From assembly GCF_015533855.1 (NCBI RefSeq), contig NZ_AP024154.1, positions 4,594,501-4,658,500 of the forward strand: a DNA stretch of 64,000 nt. Reading direction: 5' to 3'. Shown here one piece after another: positions 42,353-51,778 of this stretch. Both the position numbers and the translations under genes were made by a program. How positions within the stretch are numbered: the stretch's first letter is position 1; the number at the start of each line of letters is the position of its first letter. The DNA comes from Echinicola sp. 20G (lineage in GTDB: Bacteria; Bacteroidota; Bacteroidia; Cytophagales; Cyclobacteriaceae). Below the pieces are notes generated by a model. It did not search any database, had not been told where the DNA came from, and was given only the letters and a program-made list of their open reading frames with translations.

Positions 42353-44617
42353 TCAGAATGGGTACCCAAATCCAATTACAGGGCCGTGAAGTGGTAACTT
42401 ATTTTCCCAAATCCATTTGTACCCATCGATAAATATCGGGGCATACAATACAGCTCCATAGTCAAGTCTTAGCAGTAAATACTTTAAGTCAATTCGCAAA
42501 CCTACACCTGATGTCAGGTAGCTGTCCTGAAATAGTTTTCCCCATCTTACTCCGGAAAAAGGCCTATTTGGATCTTCTTCCAACAGCCAAATATTTCCTG
42601 CATCAGACCATAAGGCTCCATTAAGCTTGGTGAAAATTTTAAATCGATATTCTAGGTTCCACTCTAATTTTAAGTCCCCCACTTGGTTTACTTCTGCTTC
42701 ATCTAATTCCACATACCTTCCCGGTCCAACATTCCGAGCATTGAAGGGCCTTAGACTGTTTGAACCGCCAATAAAGAAATCCTTAATAAATGGCATTTGA
42801 TCGCTATTACCGTATGACAAACCAATACCCACTATATTCCTGAATACCAAATGACTGTATTGGCCTAACCTCCAATAAGTCCTAAAATCATATTCAAACC
42901 GAGCATACTGAGAATACCTAACGCCCAAAAACTTCCTATTACCTTCTTCTGTTTCTGAAATCAAGCCACTTGCCAAGTTTAAAATATTTCCAGCCAGTTC
43001 CACCTTCCCTTCGAAATAGGTCCCTACACGTTTACTTTCAGTCGAACTGTTATCAAACCTGTAAGTATAACCAGAACCTAAAATAAACTGATTGGTCAAA
43101 CTCAGCTGTAAGGAAGGATCATTGTTTACTAAAGTGTCAAACCGTTCAGAACTCCTGATTACATCAGAATAGGTCAATTTCACCAAATCCAATTTGTGGG
43201 TGACTTTGGGGTTGCTTTTCCAAGTATAGCCATAGGCTGCATTCCAAGTCGCCAAGGTAAAATAATCCCTTCTGTTATTATACTCTAAATCAAGTGATAG
43301 GTATTTTTTGGGAAGTGAAACCGCTCTTTTGATAAACTTGAATGGGGGATCGAGTAAAGGGGCATCTAGGGTAGTGAAAATGCCAAATCCTGAAGAATTG
43401 GATATACGTTCTTTATACAAACCAATCGGAAAATCATAATAGGTATTTGCTTCCACAGAAAGATTTTCAGCACCACCAAATAGGTTTAATTGATCATATT
43501 TTAAGCTTATGGAAGGGCCGACATATCCAGTGGTTTTATAATTGCCTTTTACATTAAAACCTACTAAAGAAGCATCTCTTGGAATCAAGTCTACATGGGC
43601 ATCTAAATTCAAGGAATCGTGTTCACTCACCTCATAGCTAATAGATGGATTTCTAAAAATACCCAGATCCGACAAGTTTCTCATGGAATGTTTAGTCTTT
43701 TCCAAAGAAAAATGATCTCCGGTCTTTACCAGGATCATTTGGTCCAATAGATGTTTTTTTACCCTTCCATGTGGCCAATAATAATACCCCTCGATTTCCT
43801 TTTGGGTTGTATCTATGACTATGGATAAATCACGGATGTGTTGCTTCTTGTAATAGTTAGTTGGCAATTCGTCATTAAGCCCCACTTTTACATCCAACTG
43901 CTTATAGCCCACCGTAGTATCAGCCATTACCAGTACATCCTCTTTCTTTAAATAGTAATAACCACTATTTTGAAGATAATTCCATAGCCCACTTTTTTCT
44001 GATCTGATCTTTTCCAAATCAAACTCATCATTATCATGAAGAATGGATTTTGGCTGGTAGTTAAGAAACAGCTTTTCTAAACTTTCATTCAATAAAATAG
44101 TATCATACATTACCTTCCTGTAGCGATAGGATTTAGGCACAGTCAGCCTGTAGTGGACATAGGCTTTATTTTTCTTTTTATTATAGCGCAGATCATAATT
44201 CCCCTTTGTACCAAAATGGCCGAAATTCTCATAGTCCTCCATGGCCTTTTGAATTTTCAAATCTGGCCTTATATCACTGATCAGTATGGGTTCCTCACCG
44301 AAGTTCTCTCTAATCCACTTAGAAACTCCTTTATCTTTTTCATTGTAAAACAGGTTATATAGCCATAACCTAAATGACAAAAATCGCATAGTAGGAAGTC
44401 CCATAATCCCTCCATTGGGCACATCCCACAAATCCCAATACACTTTCACTAATTTTTTTTCTCCATTTACTATTTTCCATTCTTCCTTATACTCTTGTTT
44501 GTTGACATGAATTTTAGAACCTGTGTATAAAACTTCCCCTTCGGAAAGTGACTTGGTTCCCGAACAGGCCGACAGAACGAGCGCTATAAGACCAAAGACT
44601 AGGTATCTAAAAATCAT
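42353..44617 (-). CDS. tamL: TamL, lipidated TamA-like outer-membrane assembly protein
   Basis: A 754-residue Omp85-family protein. The N-terminus has a lipobox (ALVLSAC, Cys18), the feature that separates the Bacteroidota TamL from proteobacterial TamA. POTRA-like domains fill the first half (KKHLLDQMILVKTGDHFSLEK, TKHSMRNLSDLGIFRNPSISYE). The C-terminal barrel carries LRPFNARNVGPGRY, FFIGGSNS and GVGLRIDLKYLLLRLDYG. With TamB it inserts or moves outer-membrane components. Its ATG overlaps the tamB stop by 4 bases. Housekeeping, not part of the glycan locus. Confidence 0.9.
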   Translation of the reverse strand: MIFRYLVFGLIALVLSACSGTKSLSEGEVLYTGSKIHVNKQEYKEEWKIVNGEKKLVKVYWDLWDVPNGGIMGLPTMRFLSFRLWLYNLFYNEKDKGVSKWIRENFGEEPILISDIRPDLKIQKAMEDYENFGHFGTKGNYDLRYNKKKNKAYVHYRLTVPKSYRYRKVMYDTILLNESLEKLFLNYQPKSILHDNDEFDLEKIRSEKSGLWNYLQNSGYYYLKKEDVLVMADTTVGYKQLDVKVGLNDELPTNYYKKQHIRDLSIVIDTTQKEIEGYYYWPHGRVKKHLLDQMILVKTGDHFSLEKTKHSMRNLSDLGIFRNPSISYEVSEHDSLNLDAHVDLIPRDASLVGFNVKGNYKTTGYVGPSISLKYDQLNLFGGAENLSVEANTYYDFPIGLYKERISNSSGFGIFTTLDAPLLDPPFKFIKRAVSLPKKYLSLDLEYNNRRDYFTLATWNAAYGYTWKSNPKVTHKLDLVKLTYSDVIRSSERFDTLVNNDPSLQLSLTNQFILGSGYTYRFDNSSTESKRVGTYFEGKVELAGNILNLASGLISETEEGNRKFLGVRYSQYARFEYDFRTYWRLGQYSHLVFRNIVGIGLSYGNSDQMPFIKDFFIGGSNSLRPFNARNVGPGRYVELDEAEVNQVGDLKLEWNLEYRFKIFTKLNGALWSDAGNIWLLEEDPNRPFSGVRWGKLFQDSYLTSGVGLRIDLKYLLLRLDYGAVLYAPIFIDGYKWIWENKLPLHGPVIGFGYPF

Positions 44618-47600
44618 TGGTCAAACATCCTTTTAAATCGGTTAAACAAATTTGGGTAGCGTTTTTGAAAGCTTAACCCAAGCGAAGACTCATTTACATG
44701 GCCATCAATAACTCCTCTGTAGACATCTTTCCGAGCAGCCAGTATACTAATATCCGGCTTGGAACTGATGACATACCTTAATTCTACACTTCCAAGAGGA
44801 TTAAAAGCTTTGGCTCCTTGAGGATGATCTTCACTCATATCCAAACTTCCTCCAATTGCAAACTTTACCCTCTCATGAAAAAGCCCTTTGGAAAAAGAGT
44901 AACCAATTTTATCTGTAGTATTAGATGCCCCTTCACTTCTTACAAAAAAGGTTAAGTCAGCATTTTTGATGTTCTTTCTAGTAATGTCATTAAGCTTTGA
45001 CACAATGGTCTCCATATAGCTTGCAGCTCCCATATTGAAGCTGGGATCCAAACTACCAAACAACAGTAAATTCATCGCATAAGATTTACGGGTATCCAGG
45101 GGTAAATTAGCCAGGTAGGAAGCCAAATCGGGATCGGTACTGCTGATATCAAACTGTAAATCAAGATCATCCATCCCACTGTTTTCCACTTTGGCCAAAA
45201 CCGTCACCGGTATCCTAGTATTTCTCTTACTTTGTGGAACAATGGCCTTATCGACAATAATTCTAAAAATTTCTGACCCATGAAATGTAAAACGTGGCTG
45301 ACCTAAATCCCCAAACCACTCTATCGATGCATCAATGATTTTAAGGTCCAAATCGGAAACCATAGGAGCCTGATAAAGCAAACTTCCGCCCAAACTCTGA
45401 ATCTTTCCTGTTACCAGAGGTGTTTCATCATTTCCTTTTCTGAGAAAAATACTTCCCTCAGCAGTCAGTTGTGCATAATCTTGCGAAGTACTATTGAACA
45501 TTAGAGATAAATCAGTTGTCCCAATTCCTACATCCACGTTCCAATCGATTACTTTCTTTTCCTTAATTCGCCTATTTAACAGAGTTGAATCTGTATTTGA
45601 ACTTTGGTCAAACGACATAAAAATGACTTCATCTTCCTTACGATCAGTTGTTATGGTTCCCTCATAAGTATATTGAAGTTGTGCCCCATCTACAGTGTTA
45701 AGGCTACCTGTAATCCCCATTTGCTTTGAACTGCCCCTAACCTTAAGGTCTGTGTTCACTTCCATTTTCCCTTTAATGCTGCCCGACTCTTCTCTATTAA
45801 CAAGGTCAAAATGCTCACTGGAAACCTGCAAATCATAGAAGGTATACAGCCCAAGTCCAATCTTACCGTCCAATGTCAATTGATCACCTTCCCTGTCCTT
45901 TACTACAAATTGGTCAAATACCAGGTCATCACCTTGTAAAAAAATGGTATCCTCTGGAACAGCCATATAAAATCCAGCCTTATCAAATATGAGCTCAGAA
46001 TTATTAAAAGTAAAAAAACCCTCGATGCTGCGTTGGCCATCATCAAATGTTCCATACACCTTTCCATTGGACATACCTGAAAGTTTAATTCCGTTTTGGT
46101 CAGGAAAAAGCGCTGTAAGCAAACCAAGGTTAGCTTCTTCCATTGTCAAATCAAGGTTTATCGGTCCATCAACTTCTTTGTTTTCCACCTTAGCCCTGAT
46201 GTCACCAAAAGGAGAAACCAAATTCAAGTCCATGCCCACCCTGCCTTTTGAGGAAGATCCAGTAAAGACCAAGTTGCCTAGGTCATATACTCCGTACTTC
46301 AGTTCACTTCCATTGATTTCAAAAACGGTAGCATCTTCTTCTACATTGGATGAAATATGACCATTTACTGTTCCTTCAAGTTTAATATCCGGATAGAAAG
46401 AATTGATCAACCTATCTAGCAGCAAGGAATCAACCTTAAAAGACTCGCCATGGAGGGAAGACCGATAGGTGATTCGCTGTCCTTCATTGGTTACTGCCAA
46501 TTGACTGGTTTCATCTTTACTTTCAGTTAAAAAATAGATTCCATCGTTGATTTCTGGTGACCATATTTCTCTCCCCCAACGGATTCCACCTTGTTCTTGA
46601 AAACGAACCAAAATACCTTTGGTCAAGGACTCCAACTCAAGCCCTATCTGAACTCGGTCCCTTAATCCAGGCAGTAAAGTTTCTAAATCTATAAGGTAAA
46701 CTCCCCTTTCATCATTGGTAACAATAGTAATCAAACTATCCAACTTCGTCCCTCCCGCGTCTAATGAGTTGATGAAAATTTCTGATCCAACATGTTGGTT
46801 TTGATAATTGATATCCGCTGAAATCCCACTGGTAAATATATTCCCATAACTAAAATAAGAAGATGCCAATTTGCCCAATAAAACACCTTGGTTTGAGTTT
46901 AAAGACAACTCCTCCAAATCCACCCCTACTTGAATCCCGGTCAAGCTTAAAAAAAAGGAAGAATCTATGGAAGCAGAAAGGTAAAGGTCAAAATCGGGAA
47001 CCTCAGAACTCCAGCGGGAAGAAGATTCCCACCAGTCCAAAATAGCTTTATCTGCCTTAGCCTTTAAAACAAGTCTTTCATCAATACCAATTTCTCCACT
47101 AAATGAAGATTTAGCATTCTCTACCATTATGTGGGCATTTGATAAATAACTTGTATCGTAAGAAGCGGGCTGAAAAATAAGACTATCTATAGCTATAGCT
47201 AATAGTTGCTGGCCATCTTCCAGGTGAAATTCTCCATTGAGCTTACCCTTTATTTCTCCTGCTTGCTGATCATGTACCATCAGAAGAGGCAGCTTACCTT
47301 TCAATTTCCCTGAGAAATTACCCGAACTAAAACCATCCTGCAGGTCTACAGAAGAAAGATCAAGTCTATATTCTTCTTCAGAACCATACTTAATTGCTAT
47401 GTAAGCAGTTTTTCCTTCTCTCGAAACACTCACTGATGGGTTCTTAAATCCATAGCCTTGTACACTGAGGCTATCGCTTTTAAAACTCGCTCGAAAATCT
47501 GAGAATACTTCATTTCCTCCTATTGAGGTTTGTCCAGAAAGGCAAATGGGAGAACTTTGAAAACCATATTCAGAGTTCAATAGATCTTCAAGAAGAAACT

Positions 47601-48924
47601 TGCCAGAAACAATCTCAAAATCTATCACGGCAGTATGATCTTCTCTTAAACTTAAAGAAGTACCTATAGAAAATGAGGTATGATTTAATGACAAGTTCCC
47701 ATCAAGTAAATATTTACTTTCATTTTCGATAAGGCTAAAATCTCCACTAATTGGCCAGTTTTTTTGATCTCTTGGGATTTCAATTTCTAAAAATCCTAAC
47801 AAATCAAAAAGGGTTGAGCTTAACTTTAGCTCTCTGAGTTCCATTTCCAAACTGCTTTGCCAATCTCCTACTTTCCCTTCCAGTGAAATGGTGGAGTGAT
47901 TTGCAAAGCCGAACTGAAAACCTTGAAAGTCCAAACTGTTATTCTCATAATGTATCTGTCCTTTAAAATTTACAGTTTTATTTTCCTTAAAGGGCCAACT
48001 CAAATCTGGAAAGAATTTCTGCAGCCAATAGGTATCAATTTGTCCTTCACTGATGATAAAATCAGCTTCCAGACCAGCATTATTAGCAAAGTTGAATTTG
48101 TCCACTTGGAATTGAAGGCCAGGAATTTTAAAGGATAAATCATCCAGGTTAGCTGAAGTTTCACCATTGACTACTAAGCCCTGCCAATTCAGGTTTAATT
48201 GTACCGTATCCTGATAGACCAAACCCAATTCATTAAGCTGCGTCTTCCATATTTCAGCTCCACTCAAATCCTCCACCATCAATGAAATATCATTCAACTT
48301 ATATTCCTGAGCTGCATGGATCACTAAAATCTCTCCATTTTGAATATCAACTACCTTTGATTTAAAAGTTGTTAGTCCTCCTTTTCCAATGTTTTCTTCA
48401 AGGTTCTTATCTACATTTTCTCCAAACCTTAAGTCCCCCCTGGTTCCATTGATGATCAATGAATCAATGATCAATTCTTGTTCAAAATCCACTCTTGTTA
48501 GCAGTGCATCATCTACAGACCAACTGATGGTATCCTGATCATCAACATAAGTAAAGTTGATATTTTTAAGATCAATATGCCTTAACTGAATTTTAGGGAT
48601 GTAGGAATCTCCCGTGTCTTGAGCTTCTCCAGTATTCAGGTATTGAATGGTTGCATCAGATAATTTTAAAAAGTCCCCTTCAAGTTTTTTATTCCATAAA
48701 GCACTCCACTGCCAATTTAGACTTAATGATTTTGCTTCTATGCTCAATTCCGACTGATCTACCCTGATATCAGACACTTCTATTGCTCCCGAAAAATCAA
48801 AGTCAACATCTCCAAAGCTGATTCCATTTTGATCAAGAAAAGAATTAGTCAAAAATAAGGCTCCTACTATTATAAGCAGTAGACAGCTAAGAACTATTAG
48901 GACAACTCTTATTCTTTTCTTCAT
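44614..48924 (-). CDS. tamB: TamB translocation/assembly module protein
   Basis: A 1436-residue AsmA/TamB-superfamily protein anchored in the inner membrane by one N-terminal helix (about 5-26). It continues as a long beta-helical groove (repeated LSLNW, LNGEFHLEDG, LDGKIGLGLYTFYDLQV patterns) across the periplasm. The C-terminal DUF490/TamB region is recognisable: AELTAEGSIFLRKG-like repeats, ITGSLNTVDGAQLQYTYEGT, GGSLLYQAPMVSDLDLKIID, and SSTDPDLASYLANLPLDTRKSYAMNLLLFG. It partners TamL; related proteins also carry phospholipid between membranes. Length is usual for the phylum. Confidence 0.93.
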   Translation of the reverse strand: MKKRIRVVLIVLSCLLLIIVGALFLTNSFLDQNGISFGDVDFDFSGAIEVSDIRVDQSELSIEAKSLSLNWQWSALWNKKLEGDFLKLSDATIQYLNTGEAQDTGDSYIPKIQLRHIDLKNINFTYVDDQDTISWSVDDALLTRVDFEQELIIDSLIINGTRGDLRFGENVDKNLEENIGKGGLTTFKSKVVDIQNGEILVIHAAQEYKLNDISLMVEDLSGAEIWKTQLNELGLVYQDTVQLNLNWQGLVVNGETSANLDDLSFKIPGLQFQVDKFNFANNAGLEADFIISEGQIDTYWLQKFFPDLSWPFKENKTVNFKGQIHYENNSLDFQGFQFGFANHSTISLEGKVGDWQSSLEMELRELKLSSTLFDLLGFLEIEIPRDQKNWPISGDFSLIENESKYLLDGNLSLNHTSFSIGTSLSLREDHTAVIDFEIVSGKFLLEDLLNSEYGFQSSPICLSGQTSIGGNEVFSDFRASFKSDSLSVQGYGFKNPSVSVSREGKTAYIAIKYGSEEEYRLDLSSVDLQDGFSSGNFSGKLKGKLPLLMVHDQQAGEIKGKLNGEFHLEDGQQLLAIAIDSLIFQPASYDTSYLSNAHIMVENAKSSFSGEIGIDERLVLKAKADKAILDWWESSSRWSSEVPDFDLYLSASIDSSFFLSLTGIQVGVDLEELSLNSNQGVLLGKLASSYFSYGNIFTSGISADINYQNQHVGSEIFINSLDAGGTKLDSLITIVTNDERGVYLIDLETLLPGLRDRVQIGLELESLTKGILVRFQEQGGIRWGREIWSPEINDGIYFLTESKDETSQLAVTNEGQRITYRSSLHGESFKVDSLLLDRLINSFYPDIKLEGTVNGHISSNVEEDATVFEINGSELKYGVYDLGNLVFTGSSSKGRVGMDLNLVSPFGDIRAKVENKEVDGPINLDLTMEEANLGLLTALFPDQNGIKLSGMSNGKVYGTFDDGQRSIEGFFTFNNSELIFDKAGFYMAVPEDTIFLQGDDLVFDQFVVKDREGDQLTLDGKIGLGLYTFYDLQVSSEHFDLVNREESGSIKGKMEVNTDLKVRGSSKQMGITGSLNTVDGAQLQYTYEGTITTDRKEDEVIFMSFDQSSNTDSTLLNRRIKEKKVIDWNVDVGIGTTDLSLMFNSTSQDYAQLTAEGSIFLRKGNDETPLVTGKIQSLGGSLLYQAPMVSDLDLKIIDASIEWFGDLGQPRFTFHGSEIFRIIVDKAIVPQSKRNTRIPVTVLAKVENSGMDDLDLQFDISSTDPDLASYLANLPLDTRKSYAMNLLLFGSLDPSFNMGAASYMETIVSKLNDITRKNIKNADLTFFVRSEGASNTTDKIGYSFSKGLFHERVKFAIGGSLDMSEDHPQGAKAFNPLGSVELRYVISSKPDISILAARKDVYRGVIDGHVNESSLGLSFQKRYPNLFNRFKRMFDQ

Positions 48925-48970
48925 GAAAGCATTTTCCTGATGAAAATTTAAAAAATCGATAAAATAAATA

Positions 48971-48996
48971 AGGCCCCCTGACAGCTCAGAGGACCC
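48971..48996 (-). terminator. intrinsic terminator after the CsgG-like gene
   Basis: On the minus strand positions 48996-48986 pair with 48981-48971 in an 11-bp stem including three G-T wobbles (GGGTCCTCTGA with TCAGGGGGCCT, loop GCTG), followed by TATTTATTTT. It lies 24 bp beyond the stop of the gene at 49020-49886 and 46 bp before tamB, insulating the two. Confidence 0.75.
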
Positions 48997-49019
48997 AATA
49001 TCATTGAATTTCGATTTAC

Positions 49020-49886
49020 TTATTTATGTTTGCTTCCCCAAGGGGTTCTTTTGATCATGTAACTAAGCGAACTGGTATAGGAATCTGTATCACTCCCAAA
49101 TGCACTTCTTGAATCAGAATATACAGTTTGTCCCTTATCATTAAAGATTTTAAGCCCCACTCTCGTATCATAATCTATCGTAGTACTGGAGCTTCCTGAA
49201 GATACCACCGTTCCTTTGGTTTCATTGTTCTTTCTGTCCTTTTCCTTCTCTTTTTCTTTGTAAGTAGTGGCAGAACTACCATAGGTTCTTGTGCCTTTGT
49301 TTTCAATATCCGAAGAGCCAAACACTACATACTCTACCCCCAATAACTCCGCAATTTCCTTAGGATTGGCAGCAGTAGCCAAGTGGTTGGCATCAATACC
49401 GTTCTTTTCCAATATAGAATTGGTCATCATTGGGTCTTGAATCGTGATTAAAGAAGTGTTGCTCCTAAATAAATTGGCACATTCGTTTTGGGCTTGGGTT
49501 CTGATGGCATCCACCATCATTCCCTGATCATTGGTAATGATTTCAAAGGGCAGCACCGCCAGTTTATTTCGTCTTTCCTCTGCACTTACTTTGGGAGTTG
49601 CGGAGACAGGGGCAGCCACAGCCACCTCATTGACTACCTCTACCCTTCCACTTGCAAACTCGATTTTATTAATTTCATCTTTATTTACTTCATACTCCAA
49701 ATCTTCTCCTGCATATTTAAACTTAATGGAAGTGGTCCCCATACTGGTTACCTTCCCCTCCATTTTCTTACCATCCATTTTGACAATCACATCGTTTTTC
49801 TCTTCTTGTGCCAGTACCTCCTGATGAAATCCAACAATGCCAAAAAACATCATCAGGAGAATTGACAAATTTTTCATTCGATTCAT
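49020..49886 (-). CDS. secreted CsgG/FlgO-like protein
   Basis: A 288-residue exported protein with a signal peptide ending near residue 27 (VLAQ); a second ATG three codons later (MKNLS) is equally possible. Residues about 32-80 form a small beta domain (VIVKMDGKKMEGKVTSMGTT, IKFKYAGEDLEYEV, KDEINKIEF) often found with Bacteroidota secreted proteins. Residues about 105-200 resemble the CsgG/FlgO nucleotide-binding-like fold (KLAVLPFEIITNDQGM, ECANLFRSNTSLITIQDP, AAELLGVEYVVFGS-type pattern). A low-complexity KEKEKEKDRKN and SSGSSST linker follows. No lipobox. Role unknown; possibly outer-membrane stress or assembly. An 85-bp gap separates it from the solute-binding gene. Confidence 0.7.
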   Translation of the reverse strand: MNRMKNLSILLMMFFGIVGFHQEVLAQEEKNDVIVKMDGKKMEGKVTSMGTTSIKFKYAGEDLEYEVNKDEINKIEFASGRVEVVNEVAVAAPVSATPKVSAEERRNKLAVLPFEIITNDQGMMVDAIRTQAQNECANLFRSNTSLITIQDPMMTNSILEKNGIDANHLATAANPKEIAELLGVEYVVFGSSDIENKGTRTYGSSATTYKEKEKEKDRKNNETKGTVVSSGSSSTTIDYDTRVGLKIFNDKGQTVYSDSRSAFGSDTDSYTSSLSYMIKRTPWGSKHK

Positions 49887-49971
49887 AATATCTAAAGTTT
49901 GTTCTCTTCTATTTCTTAATTTAATATTTCTAGTTCAAATAATCCATCAAAAACAACTGATGACCAACAAC

Positions 49972-50976
49972 TTACTTAAAATTAACTCTTATCCCAGGGT
50001 TGCTGGCATCTGGTGATGCAGAAACATTGACTGTACCCTTGTGTTTCTCCGGAATATCATCCCAACTATCGTAATATTTTCCGCCCACATAGTATTTCAT
50101 GGAGGTGGGTTTTTCTTCTCCATCTGCGTAGACCATGTAAGATGAAAGTGGTGGAACTGTTCCTATCACTTTGCCCTTTGGTATCAACTCTGCAATACCG
50201 TCATTGTTCATGTCCATGGCCAACCAATCCAAACCCAACAGTTGGTGGTAAGTCCCATCATTGGCCATTTTTTTAATCTCTTTGTTAAACTGTTTGATGA
50301 TCTTTTCAGCTCCGGGTAGGTCCTTGCGAAGGGCAAAATAAAGAGGCTTGATGATAAAGGCTTTTCTACTAATGACCAGGTGCTCCCTTACTTCTTCACT
50401 TTGGCCTTTTAAGAGGTATTCCATCAGCAATGCATCAACCAATATACAGTCTACCTCATCATTCAACAGCTTCTGAAAGTTTTCCTCATCTGATTTGCTA
50501 TGGATTAGCGTAACATCATCAACATTTTCAAAATCGCGGTTGTAAGCATAGCCATCTACCAGGCCTAAGCTTCTGTTAGCCAAACCATTCATGGCCAGAA
50601 GATCCACATCTTGCCCTCTTTTGCCGACCAGCACCAATTGATTTTGCATGTACGCGTTGGAGAACAATAATATGGCTTCCCGCTCCCCTGTCATCCACAA
50701 GGCGGCACTCCCATCAAAACTATTGTGTTCGATGCCTGTCATGACATCTTCAAAATCCTGTATGGTCACCTCCGTTTCGATTTTAATCCTTCTGAGTGCT
50801 TCCCTCACCAAGTTCAGGGCCACAGCTGAATTGGGGTCAGTGTCTGTAAAAGGAGGCCACTGGTCTGAAGCCAATTTCAGGGGACCTTCCTGCGCCCACA
50901 AAGGAAAAGTGGATAAGCTCAGCATCAGGAAAGCTAAAAGGTAGATCTTAGATATTTTTTGATTCATTTTCATCAT
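49972..50976 (-). CDS. family-3 extracellular solute-binding protein
   Basis: A 334-residue exported protein (signal peptide to about residue 29, ending LWAQ). Residues about 33-250 match SBP_bac_3: LKLASDQWPPFTDTDPNSAVALNLV, DVMTGIEHNSFDGSAALWMTGER, LLFSNAYMQNQLVLVGKRG, SLGLVDGYAYNRDF, LNDEVDCILVDALLMEYLLKG and PLYFALRKDLPGAEKIIKQFN. These proteins bind amino-acid-like solutes. The C-terminal 80 residues add a segment starting MDMNNDGIAEL (EF-hand-like DxNxDG) and an unknown tail (YYVGGKYYDSWDDIPEKHKG). No transporter gene is adjacent, so it may act as a sensor or scavenger. It is 19 bp downstream of the small gene at 50996. Confidence 0.85.
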   Translation of the reverse strand: MMKMNQKISKIYLLAFLMLSLSTFPLWAQEGPLKLASDQWPPFTDTDPNSAVALNLVREALRRIKIETEVTIQDFEDVMTGIEHNSFDGSAALWMTGEREAILLFSNAYMQNQLVLVGKRGQDVDLLAMNGLANRSLGLVDGYAYNRDFENVDDVTLIHSKSDEENFQKLLNDEVDCILVDALLMEYLLKGQSEEVREHLVISRKAFIIKPLYFALRKDLPGAEKIIKQFNKEIKKMANDGTYHQLLGLDWLAMDMNNDGIAELIPKGKVIGTVPPLSSYMVYADGEEKPTSMKYYVGGKYYDSWDDIPEKHKGTVNVSASPDASNPGIRVNFK

Positions 50977-50995
50977 TATTGGTGCTTAATGAAGG

Positions 50996-51490
50996 TTAAA
51001 ATTTGAAAGCTAAGCCGAGACCATTATTGCCTATTTGTATATCTAGTGTGGGTTGATAGTCAGCCCGGGCTTGATAGCCGGCATTATAATATGCCACAGC
51101 CTTGTCCGCATTTTTCTCAAACCATTTCTGAAAAGGAATGGAAGCTACAGCGCAACCTGCTGCGATATAGGCCAGATTCCAGTTGGGATCATGGTCATTA
51201 CTAATAGAATTCAAGATGGGATAAGTCACCAAAACCAACGCAGCTCCACTGAGTAATTTAGAAATCAGGTAATTGCCGGCAATAGGTTTTACATAGTCTT
51301 TCATGGCTGGATCGTTTTGAAAGAGCTTGATCAATTGAACAGGTTCCATCTCGATATCACATTTTTTATAGACCTTTTTCTTGAAAATTCCTTTTTCAAG
51401 AATTTCTATAGGTTCCGATACCGTTTGTGCCTGAACACCAATCATACCCAATAAGGTAAAAAATAGTAGGGTAAAAACTGCTTTTTTCAT
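50996..51490 (-). CDS. small secreted or membrane protein of unknown function
   Basis: 164 residues from the ATG at 51490; the open frame extends further but MKKAVFTLLFFTLLGMIGVQAQ is a clear signal peptide. The mature part has IFKKKVYKKCDIEMEPVQLIKLFQNDP, then a hydrophobic hairpin (about 78-120: LLSGAALVLVTYPIL, NLAYIAAGCAVASIPF) and ends in LGLAFKF with a terminal Phe. The pattern recurs in Bacteroidota hypothetical proteins but I know no function. It is first of a likely three-gene operon with the solute-binding and CsgG-like genes. Confidence 0.7.
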   Translation of the reverse strand: MKKAVFTLLFFTLLGMIGVQAQTVSEPIEILEKGIFKKKVYKKCDIEMEPVQLIKLFQNDPAMKDYVKPIAGNYLISKLLSGAALVLVTYPILNSISNDHDPNWNLAYIAAGCAVASIPFQKWFEKNADKAVAYYNAGYQARADYQPTLDIQIGNNGLGLAFKF

Positions 51491-51778
51491 AAGTGGTCTT
51501 AATTTATAGTTTGTGTTGATTTGAAAAGACAATAATAAATTCTGAATTACCACTCACTTCACAGGCACATCCTTCTGTAATTCAATTATTTAAAATATTA
51601 ATTTAATCCATAAAAACATAGAAAAAAGTCAAGAATATAAGAACCCTGATAGAAATATAAATGGAACGAACCATTCATCTACAAAAATCAGTAAATCAAC
51701 ACCTTACTTAGTATTTTTTTTGAAAAAATAAAGAACATTGTTTTGTAGTACTAATATCTTTTGACTTGGATAATCCTA

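Noticed and set aside
45989..46360. 123-residue frame opposite tamB
   Set aside because: Antisense shadow of a clearly coding region; no recognisable features.
49488..49865. 125-residue frame opposite the CsgG-like gene
   Set aside because: Antisense to a gene with signal peptide and domain motifs; composition is that of a shadow frame.
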